DNA of 64,000 nucleotides from Desulfovibrio sp. (GTDB lineage: Bacteria; Desulfobacterota; Desulfovibrionia; Desulfovibrionales; Desulfovibrionaceae), in the NCBI RefSeq assembly GCF_019422935.1, contig NZ_JAHZCJ010000003.1, positions 124,001 through 188,000 on the forward strand, in the 5' to 3' direction. The position numbers and the translations under genes were made by a program. The notes under the pieces were generated by a model. That model was given only the letters and a program-made list of their open reading frames with translations, did no database searches and was not told where the DNA came from. Numbering within the stretch: position 1 is the first letter of the stretch; each line of letters starts with the position of its first letter. Shown in pieces: positions 53,831-62,326 of this stretch.

Positions 53831-55012
53831 ATGCGCAAACTCTGTCTCAAAAAAAATGAAGATCGGCGTCTGCGCGCCGGGCACCTCTGGATTTTCGCCA
53901 ATGAGGTGGACGTAAAACAAAGCCCGCTCACCGACTTTGCCCCCGGTGAGTCCGCAACCCTGTGCGACTGGCGCGGCGCGCCGCTTGGCAGTGTGTGCGT
54001 CAACTCGGCTTCGCTTATCTGCGCCCGCCTGCACAGCCGCAAGCCCGATGTGGAACTGGACGAAGCCCTGCTGGCCCAAAGGCTGGAATCGGCACTGGCC
54101 CTGCGCCAGCGCCTCTACCCCGGCCCCTGGTATCGGCTTTGCCACGGCGAGGGCGATTTTCTGCCCGGTCTGGTCATTGACCGCTACGGCGACCACCTGA
54201 CCGTGCAGGTCACCACTGCGGGTATGGAGCAAAGGCGCGAAGCGCTCGCAGCCGCCCTGCACACGCTGCTGCATCCCACGTCCATTCTCTGGGCCAACGA
54301 CTTAGCCGCACGAGGGCTTGAAAACCTCTCCCGCGAGCAAGAGAGCGAAGGCCAGTTGCCTGAAAGGCTGGAAGTGCCGGAAAACGGCTGCCGCTTTTTC
54401 GCGCCCTGCGCCACAGGCCAGAAAACGGGCTGGTTTTACGACCAGCGCCCCAACAGGGCGGAACTGGCACGTTATGCCAAGGATGCCGATGTGCTGGATA
54501 TTTTCAGCTATATTGGCGGGTTCGGCGTTACCGCAGCGGCTGCGGGCGCGCGCTCCGTCACCTTTGTGGACGCCTCGGCCCAGGCGCTCGCCTTTGCGGA
54601 AGAAAACGCCAGGGCCAACGCCCCCGGCTGTGACGCCCAGACCCTGTGCGGCGACGCCTTTGACCTGCTGCGCCAGATGCGCGACGAAGGCCGACGCTTT
54701 CAGGCCATCAGCCTTGATCCCCCGGCCTTCATCAAGCGCCGCAAGGACGCTGCCCTCGGGCTTGCGGCCTATAAGCAGGCCAATGATCTGGCAGTGCAAC
54801 TGCTGGCGCCGGGGGGCATACTTGCCACCTCGTCCTGTTCGCACCATCTTGAAACGCAGTCTTTGCGCGCTTGCTTGACGCAGGCCGCCGCCAAGCGCAA
54901 ACTGCATGCCCGTATTCTTTTTGCCGGGGGCCAGGGGCCGGATCATCCCATCCACGCCGCCATGCCCGAAACGGCCTATCTGAAGTGCTTTATCGCCCAA
55001 GTGGGCGCGTAA
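53831..55012 (+). CDS. Class I SAM-dependent rRNA methyltransferase (RlmI-like)
   Basis: A 393-aa protein with an N-terminal PUA-like RNA-binding domain (about residues 1-75, LKKNEDRRLRAGHLWIFANEV) and a C-terminal SAM methyltransferase. GWFYDQRPNRAELARY, VLDIFSYIGGFGV (SAM loop), SLDPPAFIKRRKD and the Cys of TSSCSHHL are typical of the RlmI family, which makes m5C in 23S rRNA. It is tightly packed after the unknown periplasmic protein and 15 nt before the aminotransferase gene. Confidence 0.9.
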   Translation: MRKLCLKKNEDRRLRAGHLWIFANEVDVKQSPLTDFAPGESATLCDWRGAPLGSVCVNSASLICARLHSRKPDVELDEALLAQRLESALALRQRLYPGPWYRLCHGEGDFLPGLVIDRYGDHLTVQVTTAGMEQRREALAAALHTLLHPTSILWANDLAARGLENLSREQESEGQLPERLEVPENGCRFFAPCATGQKTGWFYDQRPNRAELARYAKDADVLDIFSYIGGFGVTAAAAGARSVTFVDASAQALAFAEENARANAPGCDAQTLCGDAFDLLRQMRDEGRRFQAISLDPPAFIKRRKDAALGLAAYKQANDLAVQLLAPGGILATSSCSHHLETQSLRACLTQAAAKRKLHARILFAGGQGPDHPIHAAMPETAYLKCFIAQVGA

Positions 55013-55027
55013 CTAGAAGGATTTGAC

Positions 55028-56212
55028 ATGCTGAACAAAGTCCGCCTGCTCACCCCTGGCCCCACGCCTCTGCCGGAGCGCGTGCGTCTTGTGCTTGCCA
55101 AAGACATGATCCACCACCGCAAAAGCGAATTCAAGGCCGTGATGGGCCGGGTTCAGGAGCGCCTGCGCGTGCTGTTCGGCACGGACGATGTGGTTCTGCC
55201 CCTATCCTGTTCCGGCACGGGCGCCATGACGGCGGCAGTGTACAGTCTGTTTACCCCCGGTCAGCGCGTGCTGGTGGTTGAGGGGGGCAAGTTCGGCCAG
55301 CGCTGGCGCGAGATCGCTGTTTCGCGCGGGCTTGAAGTCACCACCCTTGAAGTGCCGTGGGGCGAAGCCGTTGACCCGCAGGCCGTGGCAACGGCCCTCA
55401 AGGCCGATCCGGGCATCGCGGCGGTGCTCATCCAGCACTCCGAAACCTCCACCGGCGTTCTGCACCCAGTGGAAGAAGTGGCGCGCATCACGCGCGATAC
55501 CGACACGCTTCTGCTGGTGGACGGCATCTCTGCCGTGAGCCTCGCGCCCTGCCCCATGGATCAGTGGGGTATCGACTGCCTTGTCACCGGCTCGCAAAAA
55601 GGCCTCATGCTGCCCCCCGGCCTTGCGCTGCTGGCGCTCTCGCCACGCGCATGGAAGAGGGCCGAAAGCGTCACGCCCGGCTGCTTCTATTTCAATCTGC
55701 CCAAGGAACGAGCCAAGATCGCTCAGGGGCAGACTCTGTTCACCTCTGCGGTGAACCTCGTGGTCGGCCTGGACGAAAGCCTTGAAATGCTGCTGGAAAA
55801 CGGGCTTGAAGCCATTTACGCCAAGCAATGGGCGCTGACCATGCTGGCCCGCGCGGGCGTTGCCGCCATGGGCCTTGAGCTTTACGCCAAGACCCACTTT
55901 GCCTGGGGCATCACCAGCGTCATGCTGCCTGCGGGCGTTGACGGCACCGAGGTGCTGCGTATCGCCATGGACAACTACGGCGTGTGCATGGCTGGCGGGC
56001 AGGATCACATGAAGGGCCGGATGGTGCGCATAGGCCATATGGGCTGGGTGGACTGGGCCGATCTGGTGGCCGGGCTGCATGCCCTCAACCGGGGCATCAT
56101 TGAAGCGGGTGGACACTGCGGCTCGCGTGACTATCTTGAAGAAGCGCTGGCGGCTTATCGCATGGCCCTGGCGGGCAAACCCGGCGAGCCGCTGCCGCTG
56201 ATCCACAGCTAG
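55028..56212 (+). CDS. Class V PLP-dependent aminotransferase
   Basis: A 394-aa enzyme of the serine-glyoxylate/alanine-glyoxylate/serine-pyruvate aminotransferase group. LLTPGPTPLPERV starts the fold, SCSGTGAMTAAVYSLF binds the cofactor phosphate, LVDGISAVSLAPCPMDQWGID precedes the PLP lysine in VTGSQKGLMLPPG, and GHMGWVDWADL lies near the end. AAGGA precedes ATG 55028. Substrates cannot be separated by sequence. It may supply glycine or serine and so relate to the gcv system, but that is speculative. Confidence 0.9.
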   Translation: MLNKVRLLTPGPTPLPERVRLVLAKDMIHHRKSEFKAVMGRVQERLRVLFGTDDVVLPLSCSGTGAMTAAVYSLFTPGQRVLVVEGGKFGQRWREIAVSRGLEVTTLEVPWGEAVDPQAVATALKADPGIAAVLIQHSETSTGVLHPVEEVARITRDTDTLLLVDGISAVSLAPCPMDQWGIDCLVTGSQKGLMLPPGLALLALSPRAWKRAESVTPGCFYFNLPKERAKIAQGQTLFTSAVNLVVGLDESLEMLLENGLEAIYAKQWALTMLARAGVAAMGLELYAKTHFAWGITSVMLPAGVDGTEVLRIAMDNYGVCMAGGQDHMKGRMVRIGHMGWVDWADLVAGLHALNRGIIEAGGHCGSRDYLEEALAAYRMALAGKPGEPLPLIHS

Positions 56213-56311
56213 GCCGCAAGCCCTTGCGCTGGTGGTAAAAGCTTGTATGTTGGACGCAAGCATTGGCGCAAACTGCTGTTACCGTAACCGTTTACGTGCC
56301 ACGAGGTCGCC

Positions 56312-56626
56312 ATGAGTGACAATAACTGCGGCTGCAAGGCCGATGGCCCCATGCCGGAAGTGACGTTTTCGACCTTTATCATTTCGCTGGCGTCGTCGGC
56401 CTTGGTGCATCTGGGCGAAGTGCCCAATCCCGAAACCGGCGGTACGGAAACAAACCTGCCGCTGGCAAAGCACAGCATTGATGTGCTGGAAATGCTGCGC
56501 GCCAAGACCGAAAACGGGCTGGAAGAACAGGAGCGAAAGCTGCTGGAAAGCATCCTCTACGAACTGCGCATGAAGTTCGTCATGAAATGCGGCCCGGACT
56601 GCGCCTGTCAGTCAAAAAAATCTTAA
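56312..56626 (+). CDS. DUF1844 family protein
   Basis: A 104-aa protein with the family signature FSTFIISLASSALVHLGEVPNPETGG. The rest is helical (DVLEMLRAKTENGLEEQERKLLESILYELR). Both ends carry cysteines (NCGCKADG and KCGPDCACQSKKS), which could bind a metal; this is more than usual for DUF1844. Function is unknown across the family. It sits between the aminotransferase and argC genes, 99 nt after the former. Confidence 0.85.
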   Translation: MSDNNCGCKADGPMPEVTFSTFIISLASSALVHLGEVPNPETGGTETNLPLAKHSIDVLEMLRAKTENGLEEQERKLLESILYELRMKFVMKCGPDCACQSKKS

Positions 56627-56720
56627 GGCACTGCGGTGCGGCACGGTCAGCGGCAATCTGCCGTCTGCGCGGCGCGGCTCCGTCACTACCATTGACCATA
56701 GTTTCCAAAGGATCGGCGGC

Positions 56721-57776
56721 ATGAAGACAATCAATGTGGGTCTGGTGGGCATTACCGGCTACGCGGGCATGGAGCTGACGCGGCTTCTCGTGAGCCATCC
56801 TTCCATGCGGCTTGCCATGGCCTGTTCGCGGGCGGAATCCGGCAAACGGCTGGGGGATTTCTATCCTTTTCTTAACCACATGCCCGGCGCGGATGTGGTC
56901 ATCAGCGTTTTTGACCCGCAGGAAGCCGCCCGCCAGTGCGATGTGGTTTTTCTTGCCGTGCCCGCAGGCACAGCCATGGACATGGCTGAAATGCTGCTGC
57001 GCGCCGGGGTGAAGGTTGTTGACCTCTCGGCGGATTTTCGCCTGCGCGACCCCGAAACCTATGCCACATGGTACAAGCGCGAGCACGTGTGCACTGATCT
57101 GCTGCACAAGGCCGTGTACGGCCTGCCCGAGCTGTACGCCGCTGAGATTGCAAGAGCAAAACTCATCGCCAACCCCGGCTGTTACCCCACCTCGGTGATT
57201 CTGGGTCTGTACGCCGCCATCAAGAACGACCTCGTGCACACCGACGACATCGTGGTGGACGCCAAATCCGGAGCCACGGGCGCTGGCCGCAAGGCAGCCG
57301 TGCCCACGCTGTTCTGCGAAATTTCCGACAATTTCCGCGCATACGGTCTGCCCACGCACCGGCATACGCCGGAAATCGAGCAGGAACTCAGCCTGCTGGC
57401 GGGCCACGACATGCGGGTTTCGTTCAACACGCACATTCTGCCCACCAACAGGGGCATTTTGTCCACCATCTATACCAAGCTCAAAAACCCCGCTACCAGC
57501 CTGGACGAAGTGCGCGAGGTCTTTACCCGCACGTGGGAACACAGCCCGTGGGTTCGCATCCTGCCCAAGGGTGCGCTGCCCGAAACGCGTTTTGTGCGCG
57601 GCAGCATGTTCTGCGACCTTGGTCTTGTGGTAGACCCCCGTACAGGGCGGCTCATCATCATTTCCGCCATCGACAACCTGTGCAGGGGCGCATCCGGTCA
57701 GGCCATGGCCAACGCCAACCTCATGTGCGGGCTGCCGGTAGAAACGGGCCTCAATACTTTGGCCCCGCTGGCGTAA
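56721..57776 (+). CDS. argC: N-acetyl-gamma-glutamyl-phosphate reductase
   Basis: A 351-aa NADPH-dependent enzyme of arginine synthesis. GLVGITGYAGMELTRLL binds NADP, the catalytic Cys is in ANPGCYPTSVILGL, and the catalytic His region is PTHRHTPEIEQEL. The end block NLCRGASGQAMANANLMCGL is typical. AAAGGA lies upstream of ATG 56721. No other arg gene is adjacent. The hairpin repeat at 57804 follows and may end transcription. Confidence 0.95.
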   Translation: MKTINVGLVGITGYAGMELTRLLVSHPSMRLAMACSRAESGKRLGDFYPFLNHMPGADVVISVFDPQEAARQCDVVFLAVPAGTAMDMAEMLLRAGVKVVDLSADFRLRDPETYATWYKREHVCTDLLHKAVYGLPELYAAEIARAKLIANPGCYPTSVILGLYAAIKNDLVHTDDIVVDAKSGATGAGRKAAVPTLFCEISDNFRAYGLPTHRHTPEIEQELSLLAGHDMRVSFNTHILPTNRGILSTIYTKLKNPATSLDEVREVFTRTWEHSPWVRILPKGALPETRFVRGSMFCDLGLVVDPRTGRLIIISAIDNLCRGASGQAMANANLMCGLPVETGLNTLAPLA

Positions 57777-57803
57777 TGATATATTAGCAATATGGCCCTG
57801 TTG

Positions 57804-57894
57804 CCCCCTGCCTGCGTCAGGAAGCCTTTTTATTCCGGTCGAGTACCGAAGCAGTACACTCTCTCCATAAAAAGGCTTACTTCCTTGGCAGGGA
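57804..57894 (+). repeat. Hairpin repeat family, copy 2
   Basis: CCCCCTGCC at the left pairs with GGCAGGG at the right. GAAGCCTTTTTAT pairs with ATAAAAAGGCTT around the core CGGTCGAGTAC...GTACACTCTCT. It follows the argC stop by 27 nt and may act as its terminator. Confidence 0.65.
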
Positions 57895-57957
57895 ACAAAA
57901 TTTCTCATATTGTTAACATATCATGGACCTGATACACACAATCATTTTACATTCAAG

Positions 57958-58034
57958 GCTCGGCAGAAAGGCTTTTTATTCCTGCTGGATGCAGCGCATG
58001 ACTAGCAGATAAAAAGCCTTTCTCCTTGCCGGAA
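57958..58034 (+). repeat. Hairpin repeat family, copy 3 (variant)
   Basis: AAAGGCTTTTTAT pairs with ATAAAAAGCCTTT, with CTGCT/AGCAG inside and CGGCA/TGCCG outside. The outer architecture matches the other copies but the central CGGTCGAGTA core is replaced. It lies about 90 nt before hypD. Confidence 0.6.
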
Positions 58035-58122
58035 CCGCCAGTAATGGCCGAGCCTTTGCCCCGGAGAATGCCGCCAGAGTTTTGCCCGCCGATCCCCTGC
58101 GGGTCGTAAAAAAGGAATGCCC

Positions 58123-59214
58123 ATGCAACTGGAAACCGCCTTTCAGAATCCGCAACTGTGCCACAGCCTTCTTGATCGCCTTAACCGCGCCCTTGATGGT
58201 CGCACAATGCGCTTCATGGAAGTGTGCGGCACCCATACGGTTGCCATCTTCCAGAGCGGCCTGCGCTCGCTCCTGCCCAAATCGGTAACGCACCTTTCCG
58301 GCCCCGGCTGCCCCGTATGCGTCACGCACGATGCGGAAGTAGCCGCCTTTCTGGAGCTTGCGGGCCGTGACCGCGTCATCATAGCCACTTTTGGCGACCT
58401 TTTGCGCGTGCCCGGCCCCGGCGGCCTCAGCCTCAAACACGCTCAGGCCCAAGGGGCGCGGGTTGAAATTGTCTATTCGCCGCTGGACGCTCTTACCCTC
58501 GCGGCGGCCAACCCCGGCGATACAGTGGTTTTTCTGGGCATTGGTTTTGAAACCACCGCCCCCACCGTGGCAGCCACCCTGCTCACCGCCCAGCAGCGCG
58601 GATTGAACAATTTCTGTGTGCTCTCCCTGCACAAGCTTGTGCCCCCTGCCCTGCGCATCCTGCTTGAAGACAGCCAGTGCGGCGTGGAAGCCTTTTTGCT
58701 GCCGGGACACGTTTCCACCATTCTTGGGCTGGAACCCTACGCCTTTCTGGCGCGCGATTTTCATGTTCCCGGCATTGTGGGCGGCTTCCAGCCCGCAGAC
58801 ATTCTGCTGGCCCTCTGCCTCATGGCCGAGCAGATGCGCGATGGCAAGCCCGATGTGGTCAATGCCTACCCCCGCGCCGTGGACGACACGGGCAACCCCC
58901 GCGCCCGCGCCCTGCTGGAACAGTTTTTTCAACCGGCGGACGCCCTGTGGCGCGGCATAGGCCGCATACCGCAGAGCGGCCTGGCCCTGCGCCCGGAGTA
59001 TGAGAGCATGGACGCCATGAAGCGCCTTGACCTCACCCTGCCGGACGTCCCCCCCCTGCCCGGCTGTCGCTGCGGCGATGTGCTCAAGGGGCGCATTACC
59101 CCGCCGGACTGCCCGCTTTTCGGCAAGCGCTGCACGCCCGCCAATCCCGTTGGCCCATGTATGGTTTCCACCGAGGGCAGCTGCGCGGCCTACTTTAAAT
59201 ATTCGGAGCGATAA
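58123..59214 (+). CDS. hypD: Hydrogenase maturation protein HypD
   Basis: A 363-aa iron-sulfur scaffold that, with HypC, carries the Fe(CN)2CO unit for NiFe hydrogenases. The active Cys is in MEVCGTHTVAIF, with GPGCPVCVT and the C-terminal 4Fe-4S ligands in CRCGDVLKG, DCPLFGKRC and GPCMVSTEGSCAAYF. AAGGA sits six bases before ATG 58123. The hypE start overlaps its stop by one base. No hypC is adjacent. Confidence 0.96.
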   Translation: MQLETAFQNPQLCHSLLDRLNRALDGRTMRFMEVCGTHTVAIFQSGLRSLLPKSVTHLSGPGCPVCVTHDAEVAAFLELAGRDRVIIATFGDLLRVPGPGGLSLKHAQAQGARVEIVYSPLDALTLAAANPGDTVVFLGIGFETTAPTVAATLLTAQQRGLNNFCVLSLHKLVPPALRILLEDSQCGVEAFLLPGHVSTILGLEPYAFLARDFHVPGIVGGFQPADILLALCLMAEQMRDGKPDVVNAYPRAVDDTGNPRARALLEQFFQPADALWRGIGRIPQSGLALRPEYESMDAMKRLDLTLPDVPPLPGCRCGDVLKGRITPPDCPLFGKRCTPANPVGPCMVSTEGSCAAYFKYSER

Positions 59215-60218
59215 TGGACGATTGCCTTCTTCTTGATGCTGGCAGCGGCGGCAGAGCCTCGCAGCGCCTTATTGCCCAGTGTTTCATGCGCCATTTTGCC
59301 AATCCCCTGCTGGAACGCATGGACGATGCGGCGCTTTTGACCGATATCTCCGGCCCGCTGGCCATGAGCACCGATTCCTACACGGTGACGCCACTGTTTT
59401 TCGCAGGCGGCAGCATCGGCAGCTTGGCTGTGCACGGCACCGTCAACGATGTCGCCATGCTGGGCGCACGGCCCCGCTACCTGAGCTGCGGATTCATCCT
59501 TGAAGAAGGCCTGCCCCTCGAAACCCTTGAGCGCGTCGTGGCCGACATGGGCGCGGCAGCTCGCGAGGCGGGCGTGAGCATTGTGACGGGCGACACCAAG
59601 GTTGTGCCGCGCGGTGCTTGCGACAAGATTTTCATCAATACCACAGGCATCGGGCAGGTGTTTGCCTCGCCCTCGCCCTCGGGGCACAATGCCCGGCCCG
59701 GCGATGCAGTACTGGTCAGCGGAGCCATGGGCGACCACGGCCTCACGGTCATGGGCAGCCGCGAAGGACTGTCCTTCCTTACGGACGTGGCCTCGGACTC
59801 CGCCCCGCTGAACCACATGATCGAAGACATCATCACCGCTGTGGGCGAGGTGCATGTGCTGCGCGACCCCACACGCGGCGGCCTTGCCACCACGCTCAAC
59901 GAAATCGCCGAACAGTCGCAGGTTTCCATCCTGCTTGACGAGGTCAGCGTTCCCGTTCACGAAGCCGTGCGCAACGGCTGTTCCTTCCTCGGCATGGATC
60001 CTCTGTACCTTGCCAACGAAGGCAAGTGCATCTGCATTGTGCCCGAAAACAGCGCAGAAGCAGCCCTTGAGGCCATGCGCCGCTCGCCCTACGGCAAGGA
60101 AGCGGCCCGCATCGGCACGGTAACGGAAGGCAAGGCACAGGTGGCGCTGCAAACCCGCATAGGGGGCCGCCGCCTGCTGGGTATGCTGGAGGGCGCGCAG
60201 TTGCCCCGCATCTGTTAG
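59214..60218 (+). CDS. hypE: Hydrogenase maturation protein HypE
   Basis: A 334-aa enzyme that makes the cyanide ligand of NiFe hydrogenases from a carbamoyl group delivered by HypF. It ends in PRIC, the conserved C-terminal Cys that is carbamoylated. Other family blocks are LDAGSGGRASQRLI, STDSYTVTPLFF, GTVNDVAMLGA, RDPTRGGLATTLNEIA and EGKCICIVP. It is translationally coupled to hypD. A hairpin repeat follows the stop. Confidence 0.96.
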   Translation: MDDCLLLDAGSGGRASQRLIAQCFMRHFANPLLERMDDAALLTDISGPLAMSTDSYTVTPLFFAGGSIGSLAVHGTVNDVAMLGARPRYLSCGFILEEGLPLETLERVVADMGAAAREAGVSIVTGDTKVVPRGACDKIFINTTGIGQVFASPSPSGHNARPGDAVLVSGAMGDHGLTVMGSREGLSFLTDVASDSAPLNHMIEDIITAVGEVHVLRDPTRGGLATTLNEIAEQSQVSILLDEVSVPVHEAVRNGCSFLGMDPLYLANEGKCICIVPENSAEAALEAMRRSPYGKEAARIGTVTEGKAQVALQTRIGGRRLLGMLEGAQLPRIC

Positions 60219-60240
60219 GGCATGCCACTACGGTTCTTTT

Positions 60241-60334
60241 GCCCCCTGCCCACGTCAGAAAGCCTTTTTATTCCGGTCGAGTAGCATCCGCGCTACACTC
60301 CCTCTATAAAAACGCTTTCTTCCTTGGCAGGAGA
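60241..60334 (+). repeat. Hairpin repeat family, copy 4
   Basis: CCTGCC pairs with GGCAGG, and GAAAGCCTTTTTAT with ATAAAAACGCTTTC, around CGGTCGAGTAGC...GCTACACTCCCT. It begins 22 nt after hypE and closely matches the copy after argC, suggesting a shared transcription-end or mRNA-processing role. Confidence 0.65.
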
Positions 60335-60485
60335 CAAAATACCTCGTAGTGCAACAACCCTAGAATAACTTGCCCCAATAATTTGCCAAAACAATTTGGA
60401 AGCAGAGATAGTTACGGAGAATCCCCTGAAGCTGTTGTCTTTGTTTCAACCGAATGCGGGAGCCTCCCGCCTGAAAGGAAAAAAT

Positions 60486-60677
60486 ATGGATTCCACCTAT
60501 CAGCGCGCCATGAACGCCAACGTGACCCCGCAGATTTTCTCCACCATGGTAAGCAATGCGCAAAAGGTGGCCGAAGCCTTTGCCGGTTCCGGCTCCGCCA
60601 CTGTGGATGCAGAGAGCATTGCCGCCGTGTTCAGCCGCATGGTGGTTGCCCAGATCGAAATGTTTGAAAAGAAATAA
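60486..60677 (+). CDS. Small protein of unknown function (63 aa)
   Basis: ATG 60486 has a good AAGGA site and the gene is followed by its own terminator, both signs of a real gene. The protein is helical and amphipathic with alternating Ala-rich and Val/Ile/Met positions (for example STMVSNAQKVAEAFAG and FSRMVVAQIEMFEKK). There is no signal peptide, Cys or known motif. It stands alone between hypE and the convergent ABC ATPase gene. Function unknown. Confidence 0.7.
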   Translation: MDSTYQRAMNANVTPQIFSTMVSNAQKVAEAFAGSGSATVDAESIAAVFSRMVVAQIEMFEKK

Positions 60678-60697
60678 CCTTCGCTGCACAAGATATG

Positions 60698-60737
60698 CAA
60701 AGGCAGAGGCCGTCCCAAGGGACGGCCTCTGCCTTTT
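60698..60737. terminator. Strong bidirectional terminator after the 63-aa gene
   Basis: AAAGGCAGAGGCCGTCCC pairs perfectly with GGGACGGCCTCTGCCTTT around two bases, followed by T. It lies between the plus-strand small gene and the convergent minus-strand ATPase gene and can serve both. Confidence 0.85.
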
Positions 60738-60846
60738 ACACGTTGCGCATTCTGCTCTTTGCCCCTGCTTCAGACGGAGCCTGCCAAAACTGCAAGCAAA
60801 ACAGATGATTATTAGTGTGGGGCGTTTCCCCCGCAAAGAATGCCCG

Positions 60847-61635
60847 CTAAATAATCCAGGGCGACATGTCCGCCCCTTTGCGCAGGGCCTCGCGCACGTC
60901 AGACCAGTGCTTTTCCATATCTTCCAGTCGGGCCAGCAGGGCGTCTTCCGCCGGGGTGCGCGCCAGCACAGCGGACACGGCCCCCTGCTCGAACACCAGC
61001 CGCCTGTCTGCCGCCAAGGCCAGTACAGGATCGTGCGTTGCCATGACAATAATCTTGTCCGAGGCCAGCAGCAGATCAAGGGCCTTGCGCTTGTCCACTC
61101 CGGCATTTTCAATTTCGTCAATGAGCAGCACGGGCGACCAGCTGAGCAGGGCTGTATCCGCAATCATCAGGGCGCGCGACTGCCCGCCGGAAAGCTGGGT
61201 CAACTGCGTACACCCGTCAAAGGATTCGCCAGCCAGTTCGTTGGCGGCGGCAAAAACCCTGGCCGCAGCAATTTCGGGGTCTGGCACCTCGCGGCTCAGG
61301 GCGTGGGTGCGCAAAAAATCCATCACGCCCATATCCAGCACAAAATTCATGTTCTGGGTCAGCTGGGCCACCAGCCGCCCCTGTAGATCAAAGCGCGTGT
61401 CTTCATCGGGTTCTGCGCCGTTGAGCAGCACGGTGCGGCCAGTTGGGGTATCGCCTGCGGCCAGCGACTCAATATCGCTCAAAAAGCGGCTCTTGCCAGC
61501 GCCCGTTGGCCCCAACAGAGCCGTGATTTCACCGGGGCGGAAGTGAATCTGCGTTTTTTCCGGCTGGCCTGCCTTGTCGCGCCCAGGGGTCAGGCTCAGG
61601 CTGCGCAGGGCCAGCTCCATATTTTCACGCTCCAT
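60847..61635 (-). CDS. ABC-type ATPase of a permease-less three-gene module
   Basis: A 262-aa ATP-binding protein. It has Walker A GPTGAGKSRFL, signature LSGGQSRALMIAD, Walker B VLLIDEIENAG and H-loop ATHDP. Compared with transporter ATPases, the Walker B is followed by IENAG instead of PTSALD, and an expected Q-loop reads TQNMNFVLD. There is no permease gene nearby. GGAG lies six bases before ATG 61635, which is inside the preceding GTPase gene (11-nt overlap). It may drive a cytoplasmic assembly or metal-loading step; that is inferred. Confidence 0.85.
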   Translation of the reverse strand: MERENMELALRSLSLTPGRDKAGQPEKTQIHFRPGEITALLGPTGAGKSRFLSDIESLAAGDTPTGRTVLLNGAEPDEDTRFDLQGRLVAQLTQNMNFVLDMGVMDFLRTHALSREVPDPEIAAARVFAAANELAGESFDGCTQLTQLSGGQSRALMIADTALLSWSPVLLIDEIENAGVDKRKALDLLLASDKIIVMATHDPVLALAADRRLVFEQGAVSAVLARTPAEDALLARLEDMEKHWSDVREALRKGADMSPWII

Positions 61636-62326
61636 GGCCTTCTCCAAATTCCGCCTTTTTGACGTTGCCCTTCTGGTAACGCGCGCCGATGCGCATTTCG
61701 CTCAGGCAATAGGAGCAGATGGCTGCGGGCATGGCGAAGCGCAGCCGCATGTCGGTTACGGAGGCGATGTCCGGCGCAATGGCCATGATGGCGGCAAGCT
61801 CCGCGCAGCCCTGTCCGGTCAGGCCGTTCACGTGACGGATAACGGCCCGCTGGTTCATCTGCCGGATGCGGTAGCGGTAGACTTCGCGCTCTGCCTGCGA
61901 AACCAGATCCCCCTTGGTCACGGCAACCACGTCGGCCAGCCGCAGCATTGGCCCGATTTTTTCCGGCGCGTCTATGCCCATGAGGTTGTCGATGACGCAC
62001 AGGGCCAAAGCCCCGCGCAGATGCGGCGAACAGCGGTTGCACAGGCCTGCTGTTTCGATAATGCAGATGTCGGCCCCGGTTTCTGCGGCCCAGGCAAAGG
62101 CTTCTTCCAGATTGGTGGCAAAAAAGTGATCGGGGCATAGCCCGCCGGAAAGCGCCACGGAAACGGGAATATCCGCCGCTGCGTAGAGTTCGTCGTCTCG
62201 GGTTTGCAGGCAGTCAAACTTGATGACGGCGCAGGTTGCGCCCCGCGCCTTCAGGGCCGCGCCAGCCCTGACCACAAGCGAGGTCTTGCCGCACGCGGGC
62301 GGCCCCGCCACCGTTATGAGACGCAT
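61625..62326 (-). CDS. UreG/HypB/CobW-like GTPase with cysteine motifs
   Basis: A 233-aa P-loop protein. The G1 loop is VAGPPACGKTSL, followed by VIKFDCLQTRDDELYAAADIPV, a metal-type switch pattern as in HypB/UreG. IIETAGLCNRCSPHL replaces the VENVGNLVCP region of those proteins and adds a CxxC. VVAVTKGDLV is the specificity loop. A second CxxC (ICSYCLSEM) lies near the C-terminus. Such GTPases insert Ni or other metals into enzymes. It overlaps the solute-binding-like gene by 13 nt and the ATPase gene by 11 nt. The client is unknown. Confidence 0.85.
   Translation of the reverse strand: MRLITVAGPPACGKTSLVVRAGAALKARGATCAVIKFDCLQTRDDELYAAADIPVSVALSGGLCPDHFFATNLEEAFAWAAETGADICIIETAGLCNRCSPHLRGALALCVIDNLMGIDAPEKIGPMLRLADVVAVTKGDLVSQAEREVYRYRIRQMNQRAVIRHVNGLTGQGCAELAAIMAIAPDIASVTDMRLRFAMPAAICSYCLSEMRIGARYQKGNVKKAEFGEGHGA

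Larger units (their letters stand above)
57777..58122. other. Gap between argC and hypD containing two hairpin repeats
   Basis: No gene is supported. Two copies of the hairpin repeat family lie here (57804-57894 and 57958-58034), separated by an AT-rich stretch of about 60 nt (57895-57957). The AT-rich part could carry the hypD promoter, but no convincing boxes were identified. Confidence 0.55.
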
